A stretch of DNA of 64,000 nt from Phenylobacterium sp. SCN 70-31 (GTDB lineage Bacteria; Pseudomonadota; Alphaproteobacteria; Caulobacterales; Caulobacteraceae). Shown here piece by piece: positions 17,628-26,435 of the stretch. Numbering within the stretch: the first letter of the stretch is position 1; each line of letters begins with the position of its first letter. Where the stretch lies: NCBI RefSeq assembly GCF_001724605.1, contig NZ_MEEX01000006.1:1-64000 (forward strand), read 5' to 3'. The translations under genes and the position numbers were made by a program. The notes below the pieces were generated by a model, which saw only the letters and a program-made list of their open reading frames with translations, had not been told where the DNA came from and searched no databases.

Positions 17628-18371
17628 CTATCGGAGCCAGGGCAGGTCGGCCTCGCCGCGCAGGATCGCTTCCACCTCGGGGCGGTGCTTGGCGCCGCCG
17701 CGGTCGTGCAGCACCAGGGGCGGCAGGAGGCGCAAGGGGCCCCGGCCCGTCTTGACCGCCCGCACCAGGACGCGCTTGGCGGGTTCGTCGGCGAAGGGGT
17801 GAACAGGCCGTATCTGGAACGAGCCGGCCTTGGGCGCCAGCAGGCCGAGCAGGTCGGCCAGCCGGTCGGCGCGGTGGACGACCGTGATCGTCCCGCCCTC
17901 GCGCACGGCTTTCAGCAGGAATTCGACCCAGGCCATCAGGCCCTCGTCGGCGATCCAGGCGGCGGCCTTCTCCGGCGCCGGCGCGCGCAGGGTCGCGGGG
18001 TCGTCGAAGAAGGGGGGATTGGCCAACGCGGCGTCGAACGGCGGAAGGCCCAGCGCCTTGAATCGCGCGGCGACGTCGCCGGCCAACGCCTCCACACGCC
18101 CCTGGAGATCGTTGAGGCCCACGTTCGCGAGGGCCAGGGCCAGGGCGTCCGCTTCCCGTTCCACGCCGACGAACCGCGCCTGGGGGCGCCGCGCCGCCGC
18201 CGCCAGCAGGGCGGCCCCCGGGCCGCAGCCCGCCTCGATCACCCGCGCGCCGGGGCCGGCGTCGCACGCGGCCGCCAGCAGCGCCGCGTCGAGGCCGGCG
18301 CGATATCCCCGCGCCGGCTGGCGCAGACGGATGCGACCATCCAGCAACAGGTCTTCAGTGACGTTCGTCAT
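17628..18371 (-). CDS. tRNA1(Val) adenine-N6-methyltransferase-like (TrmN6/YfiC)
   Basis: A 247-aa class I SAM-dependent methyltransferase. The SAM site is VIEAGCGPGAALLAAAARR (near residue 45), the acidic loop FVGVEREADALALA, and the catalytic N6-adenine motif NPPF in DAALANPPFFDDP. The leader LLLDGRIRLRQPARGYRAGLDAALL is characteristic of TrmN6/YfiC, which modifies A37 of tRNA1(Val). Homologues also act as PrmC-like enzymes, so the RNA target is likely but not certain. It is divergent from the polyprenyl synthase, with 109 bases between. Confidence 0.82.
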   Translation of the reverse strand: MTNVTEDLLLDGRIRLRQPARGYRAGLDAALLAAACDAGPGARVIEAGCGPGAALLAAAARRPQARFVGVEREADALALALANVGLNDLQGRVEALAGDVAARFKALGLPPFDAALANPPFFDDPATLRAPAPEKAAAWIADEGLMAWVEFLLKAVREGGTITVVHRADRLADLLGLLAPKAGSFQIRPVHPFADEPAKRVLVRAVKTGRGPLRLLPPLVLHDRGGAKHRPEVEAILRGEADLPWLR

Positions 18372-18480
18372 GGGTCGGGGATCGTGTGGGACGGGGCCGG
18401 CTTCGCTTGACCGTGCCCTATCCCGTCACCATTGTCCCGGCAAACGGCGGCCGCTAAGGGCTCGGGCGTCCGACACGGTC

Positions 18481-19500
18481 TTGAGGAACGAACTTTTGGA
18501 AGCCGCCCCGGCCCTCGCCGCGCCGCCCTCGCTGGACCATCTCCTGGCGCTGGCCGGCCCCGACATGCGCGCTGTGGACGGCCTGATCCGCGAGCATATG
18601 GACAGCCCGGTCCCGGTGATCCCGGCCCTGGCCGACCACCTGATCGCCGGTTCGGCCAAGCGGCTGCGGCCGCTGCTCACCATCGCCTCGGCGCGGCTGT
18701 GCGGCGCCCGCGACGACGCCTGCCTGAAGCTGGCGGCTGCGGTGGAGTTCATCCACACGGCCACCCTGCTGCACGACGACGTGGTGGATTCGTCCGAGCT
18801 GCGCCGCGGGCGCGTGGCGGCGCACCTGATCTGGGGCGCGCCGGCCAGCGTGCTGGTAGGCGACTTCCTGTTCGCGCGCGCCTTCGAGCTGATGGTGGGC
18901 GCGGGGTCGATGGCGGCGCTGGAGATCCTGGCCCGCGCCAGCCGGGTGATCTCGGAGGGCGAGGTGCTGCAACTCACCCGCAGTCACGACCTGGACCTTG
19001 GCCAGGAGGTCTACATCGAGATCATCAAGGCCAAGACCGCCGAGCTGTTCGCCGCCGCGGCCGAGGCCGGCGCGGTGTCGGCCGGCGCCTCGCCCGAGCG
19101 CTGCCGCGCCATGCGCCGCTATGGCCAGGAGCTGGGCCTGGCCTTCCAGCTGATCGACGACGCCCTGGACTATTCGGGCGACGCCGAAACCCTGGGCAAG
19201 AATCCCGGCGACGACTTCCGGGAAGGCAAGGTCACGCTGCCGCTGCTGCTGGCCATGTCGCGCACGGGCGCCGGCGAGCGCGACTTCTGGGTCCGCACCA
19301 TCGACCGGCGCGAGCAGACCCCCGCCGACCTCGACCGCGCCCGCGATCTGATGCGCGAGACCCGCGCCCTGGACGACACCCTGGCGCTCGCGGTCCGCTA
19401 CGCCGACGGCGCCAAGGCGGCCCTGGCCGATCCGGGCTCGAACAGCTGGCGTCCGGCCCTGGAGGACCTCGCCGACTTCGCCGTGCGCCGGCGGGCTTAG
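18481..19500 (+). CDS. Octaprenyl/polyprenyl diphosphate synthase (IspB-like)
   Basis: A 339-aa trans-prenyltransferase that makes the ubiquinone side chain from IPP and an allylic diphosphate. The two Asp-rich motifs are LLHDDVVDSSELRRG (first DDxxD) and FQLIDDALDYSGD (second). The GSAKRLRPLLTIASA motif marks the IPP site. The start is taken as TTG at 18481 because conserved N-terminal residues (SLDHLLALAGPDMRAVDGLI) lie upstream of the first in-frame ATG at 18565. The ribosome-binding site is weak, so the exact start is uncertain. Confidence 0.88.
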   Translation: MRNELLEAAPALAAPPSLDHLLALAGPDMRAVDGLIREHMDSPVPVIPALADHLIAGSAKRLRPLLTIASARLCGARDDACLKLAAAVEFIHTATLLHDDVVDSSELRRGRVAAHLIWGAPASVLVGDFLFARAFELMVGAGSMAALEILARASRVISEGEVLQLTRSHDLDLGQEVYIEIIKAKTAELFAAAAEAGAVSAGASPERCRAMRRYGQELGLAFQLIDDALDYSGDAETLGKNPGDDFREGKVTLPLLLAMSRTGAGERDFWVRTIDRREQTPADLDRARDLMRETRALDDTLALAVRYADGAKAALADPGSNSWRPALEDLADFAVRRRA

Positions 19501-19556
19501 AAGCCTCTCGCGAGAAGATCGGCGTCGATCTCGATCTCCAATTCGGCCTTGCCCAT
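19497..19556 (-). pseudogene. Possible 19-aa antitoxin-like N-terminal remnant
   Basis: An ATG-initiated 19-codon frame whose product MGKAELEIEIDADLLARGF resembles the first strand and helix of small ribbon-helix-helix or CcdA-like antitoxins. The frame then stops, overlapping the end of the polyprenyl synthase. No toxin gene adjoins it. It may be a chance frame or a decayed antitoxin. Confidence 0.2.
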
Positions 19557-19587
19557 CCGCAGAGGGCATCGCCGTTTCCGGCCGTCG

Positions 19588-20004
19588 TCAGCCCGCGTAG
19601 ACGTGGCTCCAGGGCTGCGCCTCGACGGGCGCATAGCCCATCGCCTCCCAGAACCACGCCGCCTGCGGGTCGCCGGCATGGACCGTGACGTGGCGGGTGT
19701 GTTGCAGGGCCTCCTGCAACAGGGCGTTGGCGAGCGCCCGCGCCACGCCAAGCCGCCGCGCTCGCGGGGCGACATAGAAGCGGCGCATCCGCTGGCGTGC
19801 GGGATCGGCCGGTTCGGGCGTGAGGGCGCTGACGCCCACGAGGTCGCCGTCGTGAAACGCCGCGAGGATCGCCGTGAAGGGCGCGGCCTCGCTCAGTTCG
19901 ACCTTCAGGCGTGTGAGGTGGCGATGCCCCTCGGCCTCGGCGTCGGCCACCAGGGCGTCGAAGCCCTCGGGCGGTTCGCGCTCGAGGCGGACCAGCTGGA
20001 TCAT
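19588..20004 (-). CDS. GNAT family N-acetyltransferase
   Basis: A 138-aa GCN5-related acetyltransferase. The acetyl-CoA pyrophosphate loop is MRRFYVAPRARRLGVARALA (R-x-x-G-x-A), and the C-terminal strand is VTVHAGDPQAAWFWEAMGYA, the usual GNAT motif B. The substrate is unknown. ATG at 20004 lies 11 bases after the fumC stop; an in-frame GTG at 20019 overlaps that stop as GTGA and could be the true, translationally coupled start, adding five residues. Confidence 0.83.
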   Translation of the reverse strand: MIQLVRLEREPPEGFDALVADAEAEGHRHLTRLKVELSEAAPFTAILAAFHDGDLVGVSALTPEPADPARQRMRRFYVAPRARRLGVARALANALLQEALQHTRHVTVHAGDPQAAWFWEAMGYAPVEAQPWSHVYAG

Positions 20005-20015
20005 GGACGCGCGGA

Positions 20016-21407
<1,392 letters not shown>

Positions 21408-21499
21408 CAGATCCCCCTGGTGCGTCCTGGTTCGGGCGGCCCACCGTTTAAACCGTGAGGGCGAGACTGCAAGGCGCCCCGCCGCTATGACGGCTTTCG

Positions 21500-21856
21500 A
21501 TGAACGAGCTCTGGACCCAGCATGGCAAGGTGCGCGCGCGTGAGGCGGACGGCGTGCTGGAGGTGGTGGTCGACGGGCTGACCACCCAGGCCAAGTACTA
21601 CAAGCCGCTGATCTACGAATTCTTCCGCAAGGCGTGGCGTGGCTCGCGGCCCAGCTGGGGCGATTTCTCGGTCGAGATCGGCATGGAGTATGTGGGCGAA
21701 CCCCCGTGGCTCGACCTCGACAACCTGGCCAAGGCGCTGCTGGACGCCATCAAGGGCTACGCCTTCCACGACGACGCCCAGGTGGCGCGGCTGCTGGTGG
21801 AGCGGCGTCCGGGCGAGCGCGAGCGGATCACCATCCTCGTGCGCAAGCTGTCGTGA
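21500..21856 (+). CDS. RusA family endonuclease-like protein
   Basis: A 118-aa protein resembling RusA Holliday-junction resolvases. The family active-site pattern is visible as [19 protein letters not shown] followed by [13 protein letters not shown], including the three aspartates of the RusA metal site and the conserved lysine. RusA genes are usually phage-derived, but no other phage gene is nearby, so this is probably a domesticated or solitary copy. Divergent from fumC with 92 bases between. Confidence 0.75.
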   Translation: MNELWTQHGKVRAREADGVLEVVVDGLTTQAKYYKPLIYEFFRKAWRGSRPSWGDFSVEIGMEYVGEPPWLDLDNLAKALLDAIKGYAFHDDAQVARLLVERRPGERERITILVRKLS

Positions 21857-21893
21857 AGCGCGGGCTGGCCTGAAGACTCCGCGGCCAAAAGAA

Positions 21894-21929
21894 AGCCGGC
21901 CGCGCCCGGGGTGTGGGGCGCGGCCGGCT
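21894..21929 (-). terminator. Intrinsic terminator after sciP
   Basis: A perfect 14-bp GC-rich inverted repeat (arms 21894-21907 and 21916-21929) with an 8-base loop. On the minus strand it is followed by TTTCTTTT, so it should terminate the sciP transcript; it lies 26 bases beyond the sciP stop. It also lies after the plus-strand RusA-like gene and may serve both. Confidence 0.8.
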
Positions 21930-21955
21930 CGTGTCCGAACCTCTCGTGGAGAGGC

Positions 21956-22243
21956 TCAGCGATACTGTTGCAGGCGCGTCGTACGGAGGCCGGGCATCCC
22001 ATGCCGCTCGATGGAGCGCTGCCAGGACAGGAACTCGTCGTTGGTCAGCGAGTACCGCTCCAGCGCTTCCTCCAGCGAGATCAGCCCGCCACGGACGGCG
22101 GCCACGACCTCGGCCTTGCGGCGGATCACCCAGCGGCCCGTGTTCGGCGGCGGCAGGTCGTTCTTGGTCAGGGGCGCGCCCGTGGGGCCGATGACATACG
22201 CCTCGCCGCGGCTGTTCGTGCGCGTCTGTTGTTGTTGAAGCAT
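21956..22243 (-). CDS. sciP: CtrA inhibitor SciP (DUF1153)
   Basis: A 95-aa DUF1153 helix-turn-helix protein. In Caulobacter SciP binds the master cell-cycle regulator CtrA and blocks its activation of promoters in G1 swarmer cells. The conserved core is WVIRRKAEVVAAVRGGLISL followed by EEALERYSLTNDEFLSWQ and IERHGMPGLRTTRLQQYR. The N-terminus carries a short Gln run. It sits beside flgE as in Caulobacter. A CtrA-box-like sequence lies about 80-95 bases upstream and a strong terminator follows, so it is probably monocistronic and itself under CtrA. Confidence 0.92.
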   Translation of the reverse strand: MLQQQQTRTNSRGEAYVIGPTGAPLTKNDLPPPNTGRWVIRRKAEVVAAVRGGLISLEEALERYSLTNDEFLSWQRSIERHGMPGLRTTRLQQYR

Positions 22244-22321
22244 CGGCTTTCTACCGCCTCACCGTCACTGTCTTGCGGGCAGCATAGGTCGATGCTCCTA
22301 ACGGCCGCTGAATCGCCTTAG

Positions 22322-22336
22322 TAAAGAAAGTCCTAA
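22322..22336 (-). promoter_or_regulatory. Candidate CtrA box upstream of sciP
   Basis: On the minus strand the sequence TTAG-GACTTTC-TTTA reproduces the CtrA full site TTAA-N7-TTAA with one mismatch in each half and the exact 7-base spacing. It lies about 80-95 bases upstream of the sciP ATG, in an AT-rich gap. In Caulobacter sciP is a known CtrA target; the assignment here is by similarity only. Confidence 0.45.
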
Positions 22337-22411
22337 CCATGCGATCCCCCGTGTACCAAATTAGTACAATAGAGTTCATGTGAAAATTTCGAAGTTTGTT
22401 AAATTCTAATA

Positions 22412-23797
22412 TTACCTCTTGATGTTTATAAGTTCTTCCAACATCTGATCTGCGGTTGTGATGATCTTTGAAGACGCTGAGTAAGCCTTCTGCGTCTGGA
22501 TCAGTCCGGTGAACTCGGCCGACAGGTCCACCGTGGAGGCTTCGAGGCTGGACGGCGAGATCTGTCCCGCGCCGCCGACACCCGCTTCCTTGATCGTCAT
22601 CTCGCCAGCGGCGAGCGTGGTCCGGTAGGCGTTGCCGCTCACCTGGGTGAGGCCGTCGGGATTCGGGAAGGTGGCGATGCCGATCTTGGCGACTTCGCGG
22701 ATCTGGCTGTTGTCGTAGATCGCCGAGACGATCCCGTTCTCGCTCACCTCGATGGCGACGATGTTGCCGACGCCGGCGCCGTTCTGGCCGATCGAGTTGA
22801 CCGTCGAGGTCTGGGCGTACTGGGTGATCTTGTCGAGGTTCAGACTGACGGTCTGGGCGTCGATTCCCAGCCCGTCGCTCCACTTCGGCTGCGCGCCGCC
22901 CGAGGCGTCCAGGACGATCTCGGGAGTCGCGCCGGCGGCGCCGAACAGGGTCGTGTTGGTCAGGTCGATGGAGCCGTCGGCGTTGAACATCACCTGGCCG
23001 GCGGCGATCTGGCCGGGGCGTCCGGCCACGTCCACGTCGCTGGCGGGGACGGCGTAGATCTCGGCGTGCCAGGTGTTGCCGGTCGGCGAGTCCGCCTTGA
23101 GGAACGCCATGTTCACCTTCCGGGCCCCGCCCTGGGAGTCGACCAGGTTCAGCTCGATGACGAAGTCGGGCCGGGTGCCCGTGGACGGATCGTCGGCGTA
23201 GTCGGCCATCGAGGCGACGGTCGTGCCGTTGTAGGTGGCCTCGGCGGCCGAGATGACGCCTGCGGCGTTCAGGTTGGCGTTCACCGTGGTCCGGGTCGTC
23301 GGCGCGACGGCGGCCCCCAGGTTCTTCACGTTGATCGACTGCATGTTGTTCAGGTCGGACGGGTTGACGTTGTAGGTCCCGTCGGCCTGACGCGGCCAAC
23401 CCTGCAGGTAGAGGTTGGAGTCGTTCACCAGGTAGCCTTCGGCGTCGACGCTGAACGAGCCCTGGCGGGTGAACGACCGGGCGTCGCTGGCGGTCAGGCC
23501 TGCGCCCTTCTGGGCCACGACGAAGAAGCCGTCGCCCGAGATGGCGAGATCGGTCGACGAGCCCGAAGACTGGATCAGGCCCTGCTGGCTGACGAACTGA
23601 CGGGTGATGCCCTGGACGCCGCCGGCCGAATACTTGCCCTTCACGGACTGGGCCGTGACCACGTTGGCGAAGTTCACCTGATTGCGCTTGTAGGCGACGG
23701 TGTTGACGTTGGCGATGTTGTCCGAGATCGCGGCGAGGGCCGAGGAATTGGCCACCAGCCCCGAGACGCCGGCGAGCATGGCGGAATTGATGCTCAT
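22412..23797 (-). CDS. flgE: Flagellar hook protein FlgE
   Basis: A 461-aa subunit of the flagellar hook, secreted by the flagellar type III system. The N-terminal rod/hook signature is SALAAISDNIANVNTVAYKR, followed by the TDLAISGDGFFVV region of the FlgE/F/G family. The variable outer domain spans about 150-370, and the C-terminal D0 helix contains LIQTQKAYSASSKIITTADQ and MLEELINIKR. It is the last gene of the fliK-flgD-flgE operon, 56 bases after flgD. Codon use outside the terminal domains is ordinary. Confidence 0.95.
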   Translation of the reverse strand: MSINSAMLAGVSGLVANSSALAAISDNIANVNTVAYKRNQVNFANVVTAQSVKGKYSAGGVQGITRQFVSQQGLIQSSGSSTDLAISGDGFFVVAQKGAGLTASDARSFTRQGSFSVDAEGYLVNDSNLYLQGWPRQADGTYNVNPSDLNNMQSINVKNLGAAVAPTTRTTVNANLNAAGVISAAEATYNGTTVASMADYADDPSTGTRPDFVIELNLVDSQGGARKVNMAFLKADSPTGNTWHAEIYAVPASDVDVAGRPGQIAAGQVMFNADGSIDLTNTTLFGAAGATPEIVLDASGGAQPKWSDGLGIDAQTVSLNLDKITQYAQTSTVNSIGQNGAGVGNIVAIEVSENGIVSAIYDNSQIREVAKIGIATFPNPDGLTQVSGNAYRTTLAAGEMTIKEAGVGGAGQISPSSLEASTVDLSAEFTGLIQTQKAYSASSKIITTADQMLEELINIKR

Positions 23798-23853
23798 GGT
23801 TCTGTTCCGTTCTTGTCCTTAGGCGGTTCCGCGTCCTGCGGAGGTTCGGCCGC

Positions 23854-24603
23854 TCAGGCCGCCGCTTGAGACGACGTTTCGTCGTCCGGGTTGTTGGGGG
23901 TGTTGCTGCTGGAGCCGGTCGAGGCCGTCGTGGTCTCGCCCGGCGCCGGAGTGGCGGGCGCCCGGATCAGGGTGATCTTCTCCCAGGGGATCTGGGCGCC
24001 GTTGATGGTGATGAGGGTCTGGCCGTCCACCTGCTGGACGCCGGTCACGACGCCCTGGGCCAGGACCCCGCTGGCGACGGTGGAGCCCTCGCTGTCCTTG
24101 GCGGTCACGCGCAGGCTGTAGATCCCGTCGGCGGCCTTGGAGCCGTCGGCGGTCTTGCCGTCCCAGATGAAGGTGTGTTCGCCGGCTGCGTTGTCGGTCG
24201 GCGCCACCGTCTGGACGATGCGGCCCTTGGAATCGAGGACTTCGACCTTCACGTCGTCGGCCGCCCGGTCGAGCTTGTACACCCACTCGGCCTTGCCGCC
24301 GGAAAGCGCGGACAGATTGGAGTCGGCGCGGACCTCCTTGCCGATCAGGCTGACCGCCGTGGCGACGCCCGAGCCGGTGTTGGCGACCAGCTTCTCCAGG
24401 AGATCGTTGGTGAGGAGCTGCTGCTCGACCCCGGTCATCTGGACGAGCTGTTGCGTGAACTGGGTGGAGTCCATCGGCGACAGCGGGTCCTGGTTCTTGA
24501 GCTGGGTGGTGAGCAGCGTCAGGAACGTGTCGAAGTTCTCGGCGAGGCGGGTGCGGCCGGTCGCCGAGGCGGAGGCGGCGGAGGAGACGGCGTCGACAGC
24601 CAT
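23854..24603 (-). CDS. flgD: Flagellar hook assembly (capping) protein FlgD
   Basis: A 249-aa hook scaffold that caps the growing hook and directs FlgE polymerisation. The N-terminal FlgD motif is FDTFLTLLTTQLKNQDPLSP, followed by MDSTQFTQQLVQMTGVEQQL. The C-terminal half contains FlgD Ig-like and tudor-like domains (VEVLDSKGRIVQT, HTFIWDGKTADGS). The C-terminus is a Pro/Thr/Ser tail. Its ATG comes 3 bases after the fliK stop. Confidence 0.93.
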   Translation of the reverse strand: MAVDAVSSAASASATGRTRLAENFDTFLTLLTTQLKNQDPLSPMDSTQFTQQLVQMTGVEQQLLTNDLLEKLVANTGSGVATAVSLIGKEVRADSNLSALSGGKAEWVYKLDRAADDVKVEVLDSKGRIVQTVAPTDNAAGEHTFIWDGKTADGSKAADGIYSLRVTAKDSEGSTVASGVLAQGVVTGVQQVDGQTLITINGAQIPWEKITLIRAPATPAPGETTTASTGSSSNTPNNPDDETSSQAAA

Positions 24604-24606
24604 GGG

Positions 24607-26187
24607 TCAGATCCTCAGGTCCAGGCCGGCGTTCACGCCCTGGCGCAGTCTCAGCGCCCCCTGGGTCGCGATGTCGGCGGCGTCGCCGGCGGTTTCGAGC
24701 GCGGCGCGGAAGGCCCGGCCACGGAAGTTCTCACCAAGCTCCGAGCGGGCGTCCTGCCAGGCCTGACGACCGCCGCCCTGATCCTGGGCGACGTCGAAGC
24801 TGAGGCCGCCTGCGACGTCGAAGCCGGCCTGTTCCAGCGCCCGCTGGAGGTCGGTCGCGCGGGCCTTGAGATCCTGCGCCGCCTGGGGGTTGTCGAAGGC
24901 GAGCGCCGCGGTCAGGCGGCCGTGGGCGCCGATCTCGACACGGACGTCCACCTTGCCGAGGCCCTCGGGGTTCAACTCGACGTCGAAGCGCGTGGAGCGG
25001 CCTTCGAGCTTCTTCGCGATCTGGGCCGCCAGATTGGCCACAGTCTCGGGCGAGCCGCGGACCGGCGCCGGTGCGGGTGCGGTCGAGGGCGTGGCCTCGG
25101 TGTGCGCGGCGGCCCGCGACGCGACGGCCGGAGCCGTCTCGGACGGCTCGAGGAACGGGCCGGCGTCCTGGGCGGCCGCGTCCTGGCCGGCCCCATCGGA
25201 AGCTGTCGCGTCGGCGGCGGCCATCGTGGCGGCGGTCAGGGCGTCGGACTTGGCGGCCTTTTCCGCCGCCGCCTTCATGCCCTCTCGGGTCGCCGGTGCG
25301 GGGGAAGCCTCGTCGGTCGCCGCGCGTCGATCGGCGCGGGCGGCGCGCGGCGCCGTCGCCGGTTCGGACCGGGAGGTCGCCTGTGCGGCGGCTTGCGAGG
25401 CGGCCAGAGGCGGGGCGTTCGGGGATGCAGCGTCAGGCGCGGCGGTGGACAAGCCCGTGGCCGGCGTCGTCGGCGTGGTGACGGGCGGGAGGCCGTCGCC
25501 GACCGGTGCGGTCTGGGCCGGCGCCGTAGGCGCGGCGGCGGCCGCTCCACGCAGAGTGGCCTGGGATCCCGCCGGCGCGGCGGCCGCGGTTCCGGTCCGG
25601 AGGTCCGGGGCGGTGTCGCGGGCCGAGGCGTCTTGCGTGAGGTCGGCCGTCGCGGCGGGGTCGGCAGCGCCCGTGGTCTCCCCGGCCGGCGCGGCCAGGG
25701 TGTCGGTGGGCCAGGCCGTGGCGGCGGCCGGCGGAGCCGGGGTGCGGGCGGCGGCGTCCAGGCTGGTGTCGGCCGCGGTCGGCGCGGCGGGCGGCGGGGC
25801 TGGCGGAAGCGGGACGGCGTCGGCCAGGCGGAGGTCGGGCGCTGTCGCTTCCCCGGCCACAAGATCGTCGGCGAGACCGTCGGCGTCTTCCGACCCCGCG
25901 ACGCCGGTCTCCGGCCGGGTGTCGGTGTTCGGCGCGAGCGTTCCGGTCTGCGCGGCGACCGGTGAGGCCCGGGCGCCCGGGTCCTGCGGGAGCTGTCCCG
26001 GCGGGAAGAGGGCGGCCATGAGGGCGTCGAAGCCTGTGCCGACGGTCGCGCCGGCGGCGTTCAGCGCACGGGCGTCCGGAGCACGGGCGGCCGACGTCGT
26101 CATCGAGGCGGAATTGAGCGCGGACGCGGTCATGGCGGCGGAAGCGGCACTTCGGTGTGAGGGAAGCGCGTCCTGCGCCGGGCTCAT
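24607..26187 (-). CDS. fliK: Flagellar hook-length control protein FliK
   Basis: A 526-aa secreted molecular ruler that sets hook length and switches export specificity. Most of the protein (residues 60-380) is Ala/Pro/Thr-rich and disordered, as usual for FliK. The recognisable Flg_hook C-terminal domain covers about residues 395-480 (FDVELNPEGLGKVDVRVEI, LQRALEQAGFDVAGGL). It heads the fliK-flgD-flgE operon. The first ATG lies only about 4 bases after the transcription start predicted from the sigma-54 element, so translation may be near-leaderless or begin at residue 19 or 29; no good Shine-Dalgarno precedes any of them. Confidence 0.85.
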   Translation of the reverse strand: MSPAQDALPSHRSAASAAMTASALNSASMTTSAARAPDARALNAAGATVGTGFDALMAALFPPGQLPQDPGARASPVAAQTGTLAPNTDTRPETGVAGSEDADGLADDLVAGEATAPDLRLADAVPLPPAPPPAAPTAADTSLDAAARTPAPPAAATAWPTDTLAAPAGETTGAADPAATADLTQDASARDTAPDLRTGTAAAAPAGSQATLRGAAAAAPTAPAQTAPVGDGLPPVTTPTTPATGLSTAAPDAASPNAPPLAASQAAAQATSRSEPATAPRAARADRRAATDEASPAPATREGMKAAAEKAAKSDALTAATMAAADATASDGAGQDAAAQDAGPFLEPSETAPAVASRAAAHTEATPSTAPAPAPVRGSPETVANLAAQIAKKLEGRSTRFDVELNPEGLGKVDVRVEIGAHGRLTAALAFDNPQAAQDLKARATDLQRALEQAGFDVAGGLSFDVAQDQGGGRQAWQDARSELGENFRGRAFRAALETAGDAADIATQGALRLRQGVNAGLDLRI

Positions 26188-26201
26188 TCGACGAGGACCG
26201 G

Positions 26202-26218
26202 AGCAATGCCGGCGCCAG
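26202..26218 (-). promoter_or_regulatory. Sigma-54 promoter of the fliK-flgD-flgE operon
   Basis: On the minus strand CTGGC-GCCGGCA-TTGCT gives the -24 GG and -12 GC of a sigma-54 promoter at the exact canonical spacing (TGGC, 7 bases, TTGC). The Caulobacter hook operon is known to be sigma-54 dependent, activated by FlbD with IHF. The predicted start is near 26191. An AT-rich patch just upstream (26229-26251) could take the IHF role. I did not identify FlbD sites with confidence. Confidence 0.75.
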
Positions 26219-26370
26219 TTCCAGATCGTGTTGATTTATATGAATAAACGCCAATCTTGCCGCGATCGAAGGCAGCCGCGATGGCGGATTTTGCCGAGCC
26301 GAAGACGCCCGGCTGGGGCGTTAACTGCCGTGTGGGGCCGGGTGGTCCTCAAGCCCGCGCCGAGGAAGAA

Positions 26371-26405
26371 CGCCCCGCGACGTCCGCTGTGGACGTCGAG
26401 GGGCG
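26371..26405 (-). terminator. Probable terminator after the 26436 oxidoreductase
   Basis: A 15-bp stem with one mismatch (arms 26371-26385 and 26391-26405, 5-base loop) begins about 30 bases after the stop of the minus-strand oxidoreductase. On that strand the hairpin is followed by GTTCTTCCT, a poor T-tract. It also insulates the hook operon promoter region. Confidence 0.5.
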
Positions 26406-26435
26406 AGGACGGCCGCCAGAGGCGGCGAAAGGACG

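Noticed and set aside
21500-21856. RusA-like gene as evidence of a prophage
   Set aside because: No integrase, capsid, terminase or attachment sites are nearby, and flanking genes are ordinary chromosomal ones.
25000-26100. Ala/Pro-rich low-complexity repeat region in fliK as a novel repeat protein
   Set aside because: Disordered Ala/Pro/Thr-rich middle segments are normal for FliK, and the Flg_hook domain follows.
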